Source: Streptomyces sp. NBC_01476 (GTDB taxonomy: Bacteria; Actinomycetota; Actinomycetes; Streptomycetales; Streptomycetaceae). Taken from it: a stretch of DNA of 64,000 nt. Location: positions 5,152,001-5,216,000 of the forward strand of contig NZ_CP109446.1 of NCBI RefSeq assembly GCF_036227265.1. The letters run 5' to 3'. Below, piece after piece: positions 34,311-42,628 of the stretch; within the stretch, counting starts at the first letter, position 1, and each line of letters starts with the position of its first letter. The notes beneath the pieces are model-generated. The model had not been told where the DNA came from. It saw nothing but the letters and a program-made list of their open reading frames with translations, and did no database searches. A program made the position numbers and the translations under genes.

Positions 34311-34336
34311 GCGCCGGCGCGCACCCGCGCCGGCGC
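34311..34336. terminator. Second hairpin in tandem after sigQ
   Basis: GCGCCGGCGC at 34311-34320 is repeated at 34327-34336; being self-complementary the two copies pair around a 6-nt loop. It can serve sigQ or the opposing kinase gene. Confidence 0.65.
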
Positions 34337-34410
34337 TTTGCCGCGCCGCGCTGTTACGGGCTGCTACGGGCCGCGCGGTGCGGGGGACTTACGGCGCGAC
34401 GCGGGCCCGG

Positions 34411-35088
34411 TCAGGCGTCCACGGTGAGGGCGGCGGCCGGTTCGGCCGGGGCCGGGGCGGCGGCCGCGGTGATACGGGCCAGCGCCTCGTCCCGGCCGCA
34501 GGGGTGGCAGCCGAGGGCCACCTGGCGGGCGACGATGCCGCGTTCTGCCCGCATCAGGTGCCACCCGCGGCGGATCAGGAACCGTACGGATTTACGGCCC
34601 TCGCGCAGATCCCGCAGGAAGCGGCGGCGGGCGGTGGCGGCGGGCCGGCCGCGCAGGCACAGCGCGTCGGCGAGCAGGCCCAGTTCACCGCAGCGCGCGG
34701 CGATCTCGGCGGCGAAGACGCCTTCCGCGACGAAGACGGGGGCGCCGTCGAGGTCGAGGCGGGTGTGCCCGGCGACGGAGCTGGCGGCGATGTCGTACAC
34801 CGGGGTGTCGGCGGCGCCCCGCGTGCACAGCTCGGTGACCGCCGCGACGGCGGCGTCCGCGTGCCAGGAGCCCGGGGCGTCCCAGTCCACGGCCGACGAG
34901 CCGGGGAGGGCCGGCAGCGTGGGGTCGTCGCCGTTCTTGTAGAAGTCGTCGAGCACCAGGACCGGCAGGCCGCACCGGGCGGCGAGCGAGGACTTGCCGG
35001 AGCCGGAAGGACCGGCCAGCAGGACCACACGCGAGCGAAGCGGGAGGGGGGTCCCCTCATGCGCGGCAACGGGGGCGAATGAACTCAC
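34411..35088 (-). CDS. Uridine kinase-like P-loop kinase
   Basis: A 225-residue ATP-binding protein. The P-loop VVLLAGPSGSGKSS (about residue 30) is followed by LPVLVLDDFYKNGDDPTLP and DWDAPGSWHADAAVAAV, the lid and substrate regions typical of the uridine kinase/phosphoribulokinase family. The C-terminal 60 residues depart from classical Udk, with a basic helix RFLIRRGWHLMRAERGIV and HPCGRDEAL. Its placement among nucleoside genes is compatible with nucleoside salvage, but no shared operator precedes it. The start is an ATG at 35088. Confidence 0.82.
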   Translation of the reverse strand: MSSFAPVAAHEGTPLPLRSRVVLLAGPSGSGKSSLAARCGLPVLVLDDFYKNGDDPTLPALPGSSAVDWDAPGSWHADAAVAAVTELCTRGAADTPVYDIAASSVAGHTRLDLDGAPVFVAEGVFAAEIAARCGELGLLADALCLRGRPAATARRRFLRDLREGRKSVRFLIRRGWHLMRAERGIVARQVALGCHPCGRDEALARITAAAAPAPAEPAAALTVDA

Positions 35089-35176
35089 GGAGCAGTATTG
35101 TCCCGCACGCCCGGCCCCAGGGCGACCCGCGGTGCGGTCAACTACCCTTCGCGTTCATTGCGTTACTCTGTGCAGT

Positions 35177-35542
35177 ATGTCTGCACTTCGTACCGCACTC
35201 GTCCTGACCTTCACCGCTGCCGCCGCGGCGGCCGGCTCCGCCGGCGTGGCCGCCGCGGACACCGCGCTCCCCAGCCAGGCGGTCACCGACGCGCTCCCGA
35301 CCCAGGCCCTCCCGACCCAGTACGTCACCGGCAGCCTCGGCTACGGCATCGCCCCGGTCCGCGACCTGCGCCTCGACCCGCTCGCGAACACCACGGTCGA
35401 CCCCCTCAACAACGCCGTGGGCTCCCAGGTCGCCGACTTCAAGCCGGTCTCCACCGCCGCCGTCACCTCCCCCCTCAGCCAGGGCGGCTCCCTCGGCACC
35501 CTCCCGCTGCTGGGCCCGGCCACAGGCCTTCTGCCCCACTGA
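35177..35542 (+). CDS. Small exported protein, function unknown
   Basis: A 121-residue protein: signal peptide (about residues 1-28, ending AAADT), then a Leu/Pro/Thr-rich mature part without Cys. The ATG has no ribosome site and lies 7 nt after TACTCT (35164-35169), a plausible -10 box, so the mRNA is probably leaderless. The C-terminal motif GGSLGTLPLLGPATGLLP resembles GGSLGSLPVGQATQLIP in the exported protein encoded at 28977-29300. Tandem LPTQ-type elements (ALPTQALPTQYV) occur in the middle. A G/C hairpin follows the stop. Confidence 0.8.
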   Translation: MSALRTALVLTFTAAAAAAGSAGVAAADTALPSQAVTDALPTQALPTQYVTGSLGYGIAPVRDLRLDPLANTTVDPLNNAVGSQVADFKPVSTAAVTSPLSQGGSLGTLPLLGPATGLLPH

Positions 35543-35551
35543 GCCCGCGGG

Positions 35552-35574
35552 CCCGCCCGCACCTCGCGGGCGGG
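35552..35574. terminator. Hairpin between convergent genes
   Basis: CCCGCCCGC at 35552-35560 pairs with GCGGGCGGG at 35566-35574 around a 5-nt loop, between the small exported protein gene and the aldehyde dehydrogenase-like gene. Confidence 0.65.
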
Positions 35575-35623
35575 CGCGCTGCGACGGCCGCGCCACCGGG
35601 GCAGCCGGCCGGGCCGCGGGCGG

Positions 35624-36505
35624 TCAGACGCCGATGGGGTGCCAGACGGTTTTCGTTTCGAGCCAGGCCGTGAGGCGGGACGTGCCCGGGTCGGCGGTCC
35701 AGGATTCGCCCGGGTGGGGGCGGCGGACGCGCTTGAGGTTGTCGGCGGCGGCCCTTTCCAGGTCCACCGCCAGCTCACCCGGAGCGCCGGTGAGATCCAG
35801 GGCGTTGACGTCCCTGTGGGAGGCGAGGGGCGCGGCGAGTTCCGCGGTGCGGCCGGAGAGGATGTTGACGACACCGGCCGGGACGTCGGAGGTGGCCAGC
35901 ACCTCGCCGAGACAGAGGGCGGGGAGCGGGGCACGCTCGGCGGCGATCAGCACCGCGGTGTTGCCGGTGGCGATCACCGGGGCGAGGACCGAGACCAGCC
36001 CGAGGAACGAGGAGTCCTGCGGGGCGAGGACCGCGACGACGCCGGTCGGCTCGGGGGTGGAGAGGTTGAAGAAGGGTCCGGCCACCGGGTTCGCACCGCC
36101 CACCACCTGGGCGATCTTGTCGGTCCAGCCCGCGTACCAGACCCAGCGGTCGACGCCTGAGTCCACCACGGCCGCCGCCTTGGACTTCGACAGCCCCTCG
36201 GCGGCCACCACCTCCTGCGTGAACTGGTCGCGCCGCCCCTCCAGCATCTCCGCGACCCGGTAGAGCACCTGCCCCCGGTTGTACGCGGTCGCACCCGACC
36301 ACCCCGGCACCGCCTTGCGCGCGGCCACCACCGCGTCCCGTGCGTCCTTGCGGGACGACAGCGGGGCGTTGGCCAGCCAGGCACCGCTCTTGGAGTCCGT
36401 CACCTCGTACACCCGACCGCTCTCGGAACGCGGGAACTTCCCCCCGACGTACAGCTTGTAGGTCTTGAACACGCCGAGCCGCGTGAACTCGCTCTTGTCA
36501 GACAT
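35624..36505 (-). CDS. Truncated aldehyde dehydrogenase-like protein lacking the catalytic domain
   Basis: A 293-residue protein. Residues 15-235 align by eye with the NAD-binding half of aldehyde dehydrogenases (VGGKFPRSESGRVYEV, GNTAVLIAAERAPLPALCLGEVL, VPAGVVNILSG). The conserved lysine of the KPAE motif is replaced (IAAE) and no catalytic FxxxGQxC cysteine region exists. After residue 265 it ends with TAWLETKTVWHPIGV, which resembles the C-terminal oligomerisation strand of full-length enzymes, so the middle (catalytic) domain is missing rather than the end. Its start overlaps the upstream full-length aldehyde dehydrogenase by 8 bp. A non-catalytic partner or structural role is possible. 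Confidence 0.8.
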   Translation of the reverse strand: MSDKSEFTRLGVFKTYKLYVGGKFPRSESGRVYEVTDSKSGAWLANAPLSSRKDARDAVVAARKAVPGWSGATAYNRGQVLYRVAEMLEGRRDQFTQEVVAAEGLSKSKAAAVVDSGVDRWVWYAGWTDKIAQVVGGANPVAGPFFNLSTPEPTGVVAVLAPQDSSFLGLVSVLAPVIATGNTAVLIAAERAPLPALCLGEVLATSDVPAGVVNILSGRTAELAAPLASHRDVNALDLTGAPGELAVDLERAAADNLKRVRRPHPGESWTADPGTSRLTAWLETKTVWHPIGV

Positions 36506-37964
36506 CGAGGTAGCCCTCCAGGCCGTGCCGGCCGCCCTCCCGGCCGTAGCCGGACTCCTTGTAACCGCCGAACGGCGAGGTCGGGTCGAACTTGTTGAAC
36601 GTGTTGGCCCACACCACCCCGGCCCGGAGCTTGTTCGCCATCGACAGGATGCGCGAGCCCTTCTCCGTCCAGATGCCCGCGGAGAGGCCGTACGGGGTGT
36701 TGTTCGCCTTCTCCACCGCCTCCGCCGGGGTGCGGAAGGTCAGCACCGACAGCACCGGGCCGAAGATCTCCTCGCGGGCGATCCGGTGCGCCTGGGTCAC
36801 GCCGGTGAAGAGCGTGGGCGCGAACCAGTAGCCGGCCGAAGGGAGTTCGCACGGCGGCGCCCACCGCTGCGCGCCCTCGGCCTCGCCCGCCTCGGCCAGC
36901 GCGGTGATCCGGGCCAGCTGCTCGGCGGAGTTGATCGCGCCGATGTCGGTGTTCTTGTCCAGCGGGTCGCCGACCCGCAGCCGCGCCATCCGCCGCTTCA
37001 GCGCCTCCAGCAGCTCGTCCTGGACGGACTCCTGGACCAGCAACCGCGAGCCCGCGCAGCAGACATGGCCCTGGTTGAAGAAGATGCCGTTCACGATGCC
37101 CTCGACCGCCTGGTCGATCGGGGCGTCGTCGAAGACGATGTTCGCCGCCTTGCCGCCCAGCTCCAGCGTCACCTTCTTGCCGGTGCCCGCGACCGTACGG
37201 GCGATGGCCCGGCCGACCTCGGTGGAGCCGGTGAAGGCCACCTTGTCCACATCGGGGTGGGCGACGAGCGCGGCGCCCGCGTCCCCGTACCCGGTCAGGA
37301 TGTTGACCACCCCGCGGGGCAGGCCCGCCTGGCGGCAGACGTCGGCGAAGAAGAGCGCGGACAGTGGGGTCGTCTCGGCCGGCTTGAGCACCACCGTGTT
37401 GCCGGCGGCGAGCGCGGGCGCGATCTTCCAGGAGAGCATCAGCAGCGGGAAGTTCCACGGGATGACCTGGCCGGCCACACCCAGCGGGCGCGGGCCGGCC
37501 CCGCCGCCGTCCTTCGGGCTCCACCCGGGGACGGCGTACGCCAGCTTGTCCGCCCAGCCCGCGTAGTAGAAGAAGTGCGCGGCCACCAGCGGCAGATCGA
37601 CGTCCCGGGTCTCACGGATCGGCTTGCCGTTGTCCAGCGACTCCAGCACGGCCAGCTCGCGGGCCCGCTCCTGCAGGATGCGGGCGATCCGGAAGAGGTA
37701 CTTGCCGCGCTCCGCGCCGGGCAGCGCCGACCACGAGGTGAACGCCTTGCGGGCGGCCCGCACCGCGCGGTCCACGTCCGCCTCGCCGGCCCTGGCGACC
37801 TCGGCGAGCACCTCTTCGCTGGACGGCGAGACCGACTTGAAGACGGTGCCGTCGGCGGCCTCGGTGAACTCGCCGTCGATGAAGAGCCCGTAGGAGGGTG
37901 CGAGGTCGAGGATCGCGCGGGACTCCGGGGCGGGGGCGTAGGCGAAAGCGCTGTTCTCTGCCAT
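36498..37964 (-). CDS. NAD(P)-dependent aldehyde dehydrogenase
   Basis: A full-length 488-residue enzyme. VIPWNFPLLMLSWKIAPALAAGNTVVLKPAE and FTGSTEVGRAI form the coenzyme site, LELGGKAANIVF holds the general-base Glu, and FFNQGHVCCAGSRLLV holds the catalytic Cys. EEIFGPVL and the C-terminal strand region are also present. It follows deoC by 4 bp. DeoC releases acetaldehyde from deoxyribose 5-phosphate, so oxidation of acetaldehyde to acetate is the natural job (inference from operon context). Confidence 0.93.
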   Translation of the reverse strand: MAENSAFAYAPAPESRAILDLAPSYGLFIDGEFTEAADGTVFKSVSPSSEEVLAEVARAGEADVDRAVRAARKAFTSWSALPGAERGKYLFRIARILQERARELAVLESLDNGKPIRETRDVDLPLVAAHFFYYAGWADKLAYAVPGWSPKDGGGAGPRPLGVAGQVIPWNFPLLMLSWKIAPALAAGNTVVLKPAETTPLSALFFADVCRQAGLPRGVVNILTGYGDAGAALVAHPDVDKVAFTGSTEVGRAIARTVAGTGKKVTLELGGKAANIVFDDAPIDQAVEGIVNGIFFNQGHVCCAGSRLLVQESVQDELLEALKRRMARLRVGDPLDKNTDIGAINSAEQLARITALAEAGEAEGAQRWAPPCELPSAGYWFAPTLFTGVTQAHRIAREEIFGPVLSVLTFRTPAEAVEKANNTPYGLSAGIWTEKGSRILSMANKLRAGVVWANTFNKFDPTSPFGGYKESGYGREGGRHGLEGYLDV

Positions 37965-37968
37965 GTTT

Positions 37969-39057
37969 TCAGTCCACCGTGACGTAATCGGGACCGGAGT
38001 ACCGGCCGGTGCTGAGCTTCTGACGCTGCATCAGCAGATCGTTGAGCAGGCTGGAGGCGCCGAAGCGGAACCAGTCGGGGGAGAGCCAGTCGTCGCCCGC
38101 GGTCTCGTTCACCACCACCAGGTACTTGATGGCGTCCTTCGAGGTGCGGATGCCGCCGGCCGGCTTCACCCCGACCTGGACGCCGGTCGCGTCCCGGAAG
38201 TCGCGGACCGCCTCCAGCATCAGCAGGGTGCTGGGCACGGTGGCGTTGACCGCCACCTTCCCAGTGGAGGTCTTGATGAAGTCGGCGCCGGCCAGCATCG
38301 CCAGCCAGGAGCAGCGGCGGATGTTGTCGTACGTGGCCAGTTCGCCGTTCTCGAAGATCACCTTGAGGTGGGCGCGGGACCCGTCGGGCCGGGCACACGC
38401 CTCCTTGACCGCCTGGATCTCCTCGAAGACGTCCATGTAGCGGCCGGAGAGGAAGGCACCGCGGTCGATGACCATGTCGATCTCGTCGGCGCCGGCCGCG
38501 ACCGCCTCGGCGGTGTCCGCGAGCTTGACGCTGTGGGCCGCGCGGCCGGACGGGAAGGCGGTGGCGACCGAGGCGACCTGGATGCCGCTGCCGGCCAGTG
38601 CCTCCTTGGCCACGGCCACCATGTCGGAGTAGACGCAGATCGCGGCGACCCGGGGGGTGCCGGGGTCGGTGGGATCCGGGTGCATGCCCTTCGCGCACAG
38701 CGCGCGGACCTTGCCCGCGGTGTCGGCGCCTTCCAGGGTGGTCAGGTCGATCATCGAGATGGCGAGGTCGATGGCGTACGCCTTCGCGGTGGTCTTGACC
38801 GACCGGGTGCCGAGGCCGGCCGCGCGGGCTTCGAGCCCGACGGCGTCGACCCCGGGCAGTCCGTGCAGGAAGCGGCGCAGCGCGTTCGCGGACGCGGTGG
38901 CGTCGGCGAAGCCGGCCAGCCGGCCCGGGGCGTCGGCGGCGTACGCGGGGACGACGGAGGGGGCCGGGGCGGGGGCGGAGGTGGGGGCCGGGGAGGACGG
39001 GGACGGCGCCGTGGACACCGGCGACGGCGCCGAGGACACCGGGGACGCAGAAGACAT
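37969..39057 (-). CDS. deoC: Deoxyribose-phosphate aldolase
   Basis: A 362-residue DeoC. The N-terminal 40 residues are a Pro/Ala/Ser low-complexity tail, then the TIM barrel: MIDLTTLEGADT, VAAICVYSDMVAVAKEAL, VASVATAFPSGRAAHSVKLADTAEAVAAGADEIDMVID, LKVIFENGEL, ADFIKTSTGKVAVNATV (Schiff-base Lys) and VGVKPAGGIRTSKDAI. It splits deoxyribose 5-phosphate into glyceraldehyde 3-phosphate and acetaldehyde. It is the first gene of an operon with two aldehyde dehydrogenase genes. The operator CTACGCGCGTAG ends 20 bp upstream of the ATG at 39057; GTG codons 6 and 9 nt further upstream are alternative starts. Confidence 0.95.
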   Translation of the reverse strand: MSSASPVSSAPSPVSTAPSPSSPAPTSAPAPAPSVVPAYAADAPGRLAGFADATASANALRRFLHGLPGVDAVGLEARAAGLGTRSVKTTAKAYAIDLAISMIDLTTLEGADTAGKVRALCAKGMHPDPTDPGTPRVAAICVYSDMVAVAKEALAGSGIQVASVATAFPSGRAAHSVKLADTAEAVAAGADEIDMVIDRGAFLSGRYMDVFEEIQAVKEACARPDGSRAHLKVIFENGELATYDNIRRCSWLAMLAGADFIKTSTGKVAVNATVPSTLLMLEAVRDFRDATGVQVGVKPAGGIRTSKDAIKYLVVVNETAGDDWLSPDWFRFGASSLLNDLLMQRQKLSTGRYSGPDYVTVD

Positions 39058-39073
39058 GGTCACCACACCACCA

Positions 39074-39088
39074 TATCTACGCGCGTAG
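39074..39088 (-). promoter_or_regulatory. Nucleoside-regulon operator and promoter of deoC
   Basis: The perfect palindrome CTACGCGCGTAG occupies 39077-39088. Read towards deoC its last three bases run into TAGATA (39079-39074), a good -10 box, so regulator and RNA polymerase would compete. The predicted mRNA leader is only about 10 nt. Confidence 0.8.
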
Positions 39089-39207
39089 GGGACCACCACC
39101 CCCGGCCCGTACCGCACCGGGGCCGGGGTGCGGTGTCCGCAAAACGGAACCGGACCGCAATCGGGTCGGGGCGAAGGGGGCCGGTGGGGTCAGGCAGAAT
39201 CGAAGAC

Positions 39208-39891
39208 ATGAGGAGCTCCCACCAGGAACGTACCGGCCGGCAGACCACGGACCCGTCCGGGCGCCCGCAGTACGCGGACCGCGTCTACCGGTCGACGGCC
39301 GGGTTCATCTCCGGTGCGGTGCTGATCGTGCTCGCGCTGTGGCTGGGCGGGGACGCGGTGATCAGGGGGAACGGGCAGACGCCGTGGCTGGCGCTGGCCG
39401 CGCTGCTGATGGCGATCCCGCTGGTCGCCGCCTTCACGGTGCGGCCCGCGGTCTTCGCCGGCGCCGAGCGGATCCGGATCCGGAACCCGTTCCGTACGAT
39501 CACGATGCCGTGGGCCGCGGTGGACCGGATCCGCTCCTCGTACTCCACCGAGCTCTTCGCGGGGGGGCGCAAGTTCCAGCTCTGGTCGATCCCGGTATCG
39601 GTACGGGCCCGGAAGCGGGCGATCAAGCAGACCGAACGGGCCCGCTCCGGCGAGGAGCCGTTCGGCGTCCCGGGCCGGCGCCGCACCGCCCGCCCGACCC
39701 AGCCGGCCACCGGCGGCGAGGAAGTACGGGCCTGGTCCGACCGGGCGGTGGCCGAGCTGAACGAGCTCTCCGACCAGCACGAGGTGGCCGAGGGCGAGCC
39801 GCGCCCCGAGCCGGTGATCCGCTGGTGCTACGAGGTGATCGCCCCGGCGGTGGCGGGCGCGGTCCTGCTGATCGTCCTCCTGACAACCTGA
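39208..39891 (+). CDS. PH-domain-like membrane protein
   Basis: A 227-residue protein with two N-terminal membrane helices (about 30-48 and 56-75) and a cytoplasmic bacterial PH-type domain (PAVFAGAERIRIRNPFRTITMPWAAVDRIRSSYSTELFAGGRKFQLWSIPV). A charged linker and one C-terminal helix (about 205-225) follow. The function of such proteins is unknown. The ATG has no ribosome site and lies 7 nt after CAGAAT (39195-39200), so it may be leaderless. It is divergent from deoC. Confidence 0.82.
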   Translation: MRSSHQERTGRQTTDPSGRPQYADRVYRSTAGFISGAVLIVLALWLGGDAVIRGNGQTPWLALAALLMAIPLVAAFTVRPAVFAGAERIRIRNPFRTITMPWAAVDRIRSSYSTELFAGGRKFQLWSIPVSVRARKRAIKQTERARSGEEPFGVPGRRRTARPTQPATGGEEVRAWSDRAVAELNELSDQHEVAEGEPRPEPVIRWCYEVIAPAVAGAVLLIVLLTT

Positions 39892-40190
39892 CCCCTCGGA
39901 GGGACCCCGCGAAGCCCCGGGCCGCCCCGGCCCGTGATCGCGGCACGCCGACCGGCGCGTGCCCGCCCGGCGCCGCTGGCCCGGCGCTTCCGGTGCCCTC
40001 GCCGCGGGCGGTGGACGCGTGGCAGGGGCCCGCTCATCAGGCCCTTGACCGGGACCCCTGGTACGCGGGCTCTGCACGACCGGGGCACGGACGGATCGCG
40101 GTGGCGTGGGCGGCGGCCATGCGCGCGTGCGCACGGCTCTCCTGGAGGGCGTCGTTCAGCCGTTGTGGCGGTCAGCCGTCTCGTCGGAGT
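39892..40190. other. Intergenic region before the graspetide island
   Basis: About 300 bp between convergent genes. I see no gene with credible start and codon bias and no clear terminator; it is the left edge of the accessory island. Confidence 0.45.
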
Positions 40191-41354
40191 TCAGGCGAGG
40201 CGGTGCTCCCAGCACAGTGACGGGTTGCCGTCGATCCAGTACGTGTGGGAGCCGGGGGTGACGCGGAGTTGCACGGTGTCGACGTCGGGGCTGCCCGCGT
40301 GCTGCCAGGCGACGAGGGCCTCCTCGATGTCGTCCCACAGGGCGACGGGGCCGCCCTGCCGCACCGTCCAACTGTCGCCGTCGGCGGTGAACTGGGCGAA
40401 GGACTCGCGCTCCGGGTCGAAGAGGTACAGAAGCTTGGTCCCGTCGCTCCGCGCCGCACGGACGAGCTGTGCCCTGGGGACGGCGAGCTGGGCGAGGAAG
40501 GCGGGCATCCAGTCGTCCAGCATCGTGGGAGGTACCCTCGTCCCCCTCTCGCTGTCCGTGTAGGCCGTCCGAGCGGAAAGGTCACCGGCCACCGGCACCA
40601 CGGCTTGGGCACGCGCCTGCATGAACGAGGACCGGCCGATGATCCGCCCCTCGGCGTTGCCGTTGTCGTCGACGGTGACCTTGGCCAGGCCGGTTCCGTA
40701 CGGCCAGGAGCCCAGGGTGCTCAGGATGATGCCGCCAGGCTTGGTCTGCCGGACCCAGGTGTGGGGGATGCGGCGGACGGCACAGGTGGCGATCACGCGG
40801 TCGTACGGCGCGTTTCGGGGACAGCCGAGGAGGCCGTCCCCGGTGACGGTCCACGTCCAGAACCCCGCCCTTTCCAGCGCGGCGTCCGCCCGCTGCGCCA
40901 CGTCCGGGTCGACTTCGACCGTGGTCACGTTGTCCGCACCGAGGCAGTGGCACATCAGAGCCGCGGAGTAGCCGGTGCCCGTGCCGATCTCCAGCACGCG
41001 ATGTCCGGCCTGCAGGCCGAGGCTCTCGATCATGCCGACCACTGTGGCGGGGGCGGTGGAAGAAGACGTGGGCACGCCCTGCACAGGGTCACTGGCCTGG
41101 TCGGCGGTGAGGTGTCCGTCGAGCTGGGTGGTGAGGGTGTCGTATCTGTACGCGGTCTTCAGCCACTCGGCCGGGTCGGTGTCGGCCGCGGTGACGGGGC
41201 GCCAGGTGCTGCCTTCGTCGAGGAACACACCGGGGTGAAGAAACAGCTCGCGCGGTACGGCCTCGACGGCCGAGCACAGCCACGGGGACGTGAGAACGCC
41301 GTTCTGCGCCAACCGTGCGGCGAGGCGGCGGCGCTCGGGGGCGGAGTCGTTCAT
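40191..41354 (-). CDS. PIMT-like O-methyltransferase of an ATP-grasp RiPP (graspetide) cluster
   Basis: A 387-residue protein. The N-terminal half is protein-L-isoaspartate O-methyltransferase-like: PRELFLHP, GVPTSSSTAPATVVGMIESL (substrate-site region), RVLEIGTGTGYSAAL (SAM-binding motif, residues 119-133), TTVEVDPDVAQRA and YDRVIATCAVRRIPHTWVRQTKPGG. The C-terminal 170 residues form an added domain typical of methyltransferases paired with ATP-grasp peptide maturases. In fuscimiditide-type clusters such an enzyme methylates an Asp of the cross-linked peptide, which then cyclises to aspartimide. The ATG overlaps the ATP-grasp stop by four bases, so it acts with that ligase. Confidence 0.88.
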   Translation of the reverse strand: MNDSAPERRRLAARLAQNGVLTSPWLCSAVEAVPRELFLHPGVFLDEGSTWRPVTAADTDPAEWLKTAYRYDTLTTQLDGHLTADQASDPVQGVPTSSSTAPATVVGMIESLGLQAGHRVLEIGTGTGYSAALMCHCLGADNVTTVEVDPDVAQRADAALERAGFWTWTVTGDGLLGCPRNAPYDRVIATCAVRRIPHTWVRQTKPGGIILSTLGSWPYGTGLAKVTVDDNGNAEGRIIGRSSFMQARAQAVVPVAGDLSARTAYTDSERGTRVPPTMLDDWMPAFLAQLAVPRAQLVRAARSDGTKLLYLFDPERESFAQFTADGDSWTVRQGGPVALWDDIEEALVAWQHAGSPDVDTVQLRVTPGSHTYWIDGNPSLCWEHRLA

Positions 41355-42310
41355 GAGCCATCTCCTTGTGTGAGCAAGTCGGCGAAGGCGGCGGACATCG
41401 GGAGGCCGGTTTCCGTCTCCAGCCATGCCCACTGGCCGTTCGGGTTCAGCTCCAGCCACCAGTAGTCCCCCGTCCGGTCCACGACGAGGTCGAAGCTCCC
41501 CGATACCAGTCCCAGGCGCTCCAGGTAGGCGAGCAGCGCCGAGTTCACCCGGTCGGGCAGGTGGTCCACGGCGTAGGTGAGGGCGCTGTAGTCCTTGCGC
41601 CAGTCCAGCAGGTCGGATTCGATGCGTATGGCGAACGTGTGCCGACCGACCACCAGAACCCGGAGGTCGGCAGCCTTGTCCACACGGGCCTGGAACAGGT
41701 GCGGCGCCACACGCACGCTGTCGTCGATCTCGGCGGCCGTGACTGGCTCCGTCCACCCGGTCACCGGGACCCCGCTGCGTACGTACGGGGTCCACCGCAG
41801 GGTCTTGTAGAGCACTTCATCGTGGGCGCTGATGAACTCTCGTGCCTCGTCCGGGTCGTTGGTCACCAGAGTGGGCGGCACGGCAAGGCCGAGCCGTTGT
41901 GCGAGGGCGAGTTGCGCGGGTTTGTAGTCGGCGGCGGCGATGCGCAGCGGGTGATTGACCCAGAGCGGGCCGTCCAGGGCGTAGAGGCTGCCTCCGAGTC
42001 CGTAGCGGACCTGCGCAGCCGCGAACCGGGCGTTGTCCGGCTCCAGGTGGGAGAAGGCGGGCCATTCGGGGCGGCGCCAGTACACCGCTCGGACGCGGGT
42101 CAGGTCGGCGGTCCTCGACGGGGTACGCACCTGCCCGACCACCGGGGCCGGGCAGGTGCCGAACCGAGCCGAGACCGTCAGGCCGGCGCCGATGTCCGCG
42201 GGGTTGAACCTGACCACCGGCACGCTCCGCCGGTTGAGCTCGGTGATCACCATGTCGGCGGTCAGGTCGTCCGCCTCGGTTGCCACCAGGACCGGCTTCT
42301 CCTGGGTCAT
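41351..42310 (-). CDS. ATP-grasp ribosomal peptide maturase (graspetide ligase)
   Basis: A 319-residue ATP-grasp ligase. The N-terminal domain begins VLVATEADDLTADMVITELNRRSVPVVRFNPADIG; the central part has WVNHPLRIAAADYKPAQLALAQRLGLAVPPTLVTNDPDEA and EVLYKTLRWTPY (ATP-binding Lys). The C-terminal catalytic core ends with YWWLELNPNGQWAWLE, holding the metal-binding Glu and Asn. It resembles the SAV_5884-type peptide maturases, which join Ser/Thr hydroxyls to Asp/Glu carboxyls to form ester macrocycles. It starts 4 bp after the precursor stop and overlaps the methyltransferase start. Confidence 0.9.
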   Translation of the reverse strand: MTQEKPVLVATEADDLTADMVITELNRRSVPVVRFNPADIGAGLTVSARFGTCPAPVVGQVRTPSRTADLTRVRAVYWRRPEWPAFSHLEPDNARFAAAQVRYGLGGSLYALDGPLWVNHPLRIAAADYKPAQLALAQRLGLAVPPTLVTNDPDEAREFISAHDEVLYKTLRWTPYVRSGVPVTGWTEPVTAAEIDDSVRVAPHLFQARVDKAADLRVLVVGRHTFAIRIESDLLDWRKDYSALTYAVDHLPDRVNSALLAYLERLGLVSGSFDLVVDRTGDYWWLELNPNGQWAWLETETGLPMSAAFADLLTQGDGS

Positions 42311-42314
42311 GGCG

Positions 42315-42575
42315 TCAGTCCTGCTCGGAGTCCTGGTCGTGGCCCTGGTCGTTCTTGGAGTCCGAGTTCGTGGTGGTCGAGGTCTCGGTGCCCTTGCTGG
42401 TGCCGTGCGCGCCCATCTCGACCACCAGGCCGGCACTGTCCCGGAACACGCCGAGCTGCGTGTCAGGGTCGATGCTGACCGTGGCGTGCGGGCGCCGCAT
42501 GGCGGTCGGGTAGGGCGCGAGGCGGCCGGCACCCCACGGGCGGCTGGTGGTGGGCTGCTCGACGATGGTGGTCAC
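42315..42575 (-). CDS. Graspetide precursor peptide
   Basis: An 86-residue peptide starting at GTG with GAGGAG upstream. The leader (about residues 1-55) contains SRPWGAGRLAPYPTAMRR and SIDPDTQLGVFRDSAGLVVEMG, typical of putative ATP-grasp-target RiPP precursors. The C-terminal 30 residues (after HGTSKG) are almost only Thr, Ser, Asn, Asp, Glu, Gln, Gly and His: a Thr/Ser block (TETSTTTNS) followed by an Asp/Glu block ending DSEQD. Such an order supplies hydroxyl donors and acid acceptors for macrolactone formation. Next in line come ligase and methyltransferase, forming a three-gene operon. Confidence 0.9.
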   Translation of the reverse strand: MTTIVEQPTTSRPWGAGRLAPYPTAMRRPHATVSIDPDTQLGVFRDSAGLVVEMGAHGTSKGTETSTTTNSDSKNDQGHDQDSEQD

Positions 42576-42628
42576 TGGGTCTCCTCGAAGCGGGGTGGAA
42601 GGTGAAGTGATGCGGATGGGCCCAGACC

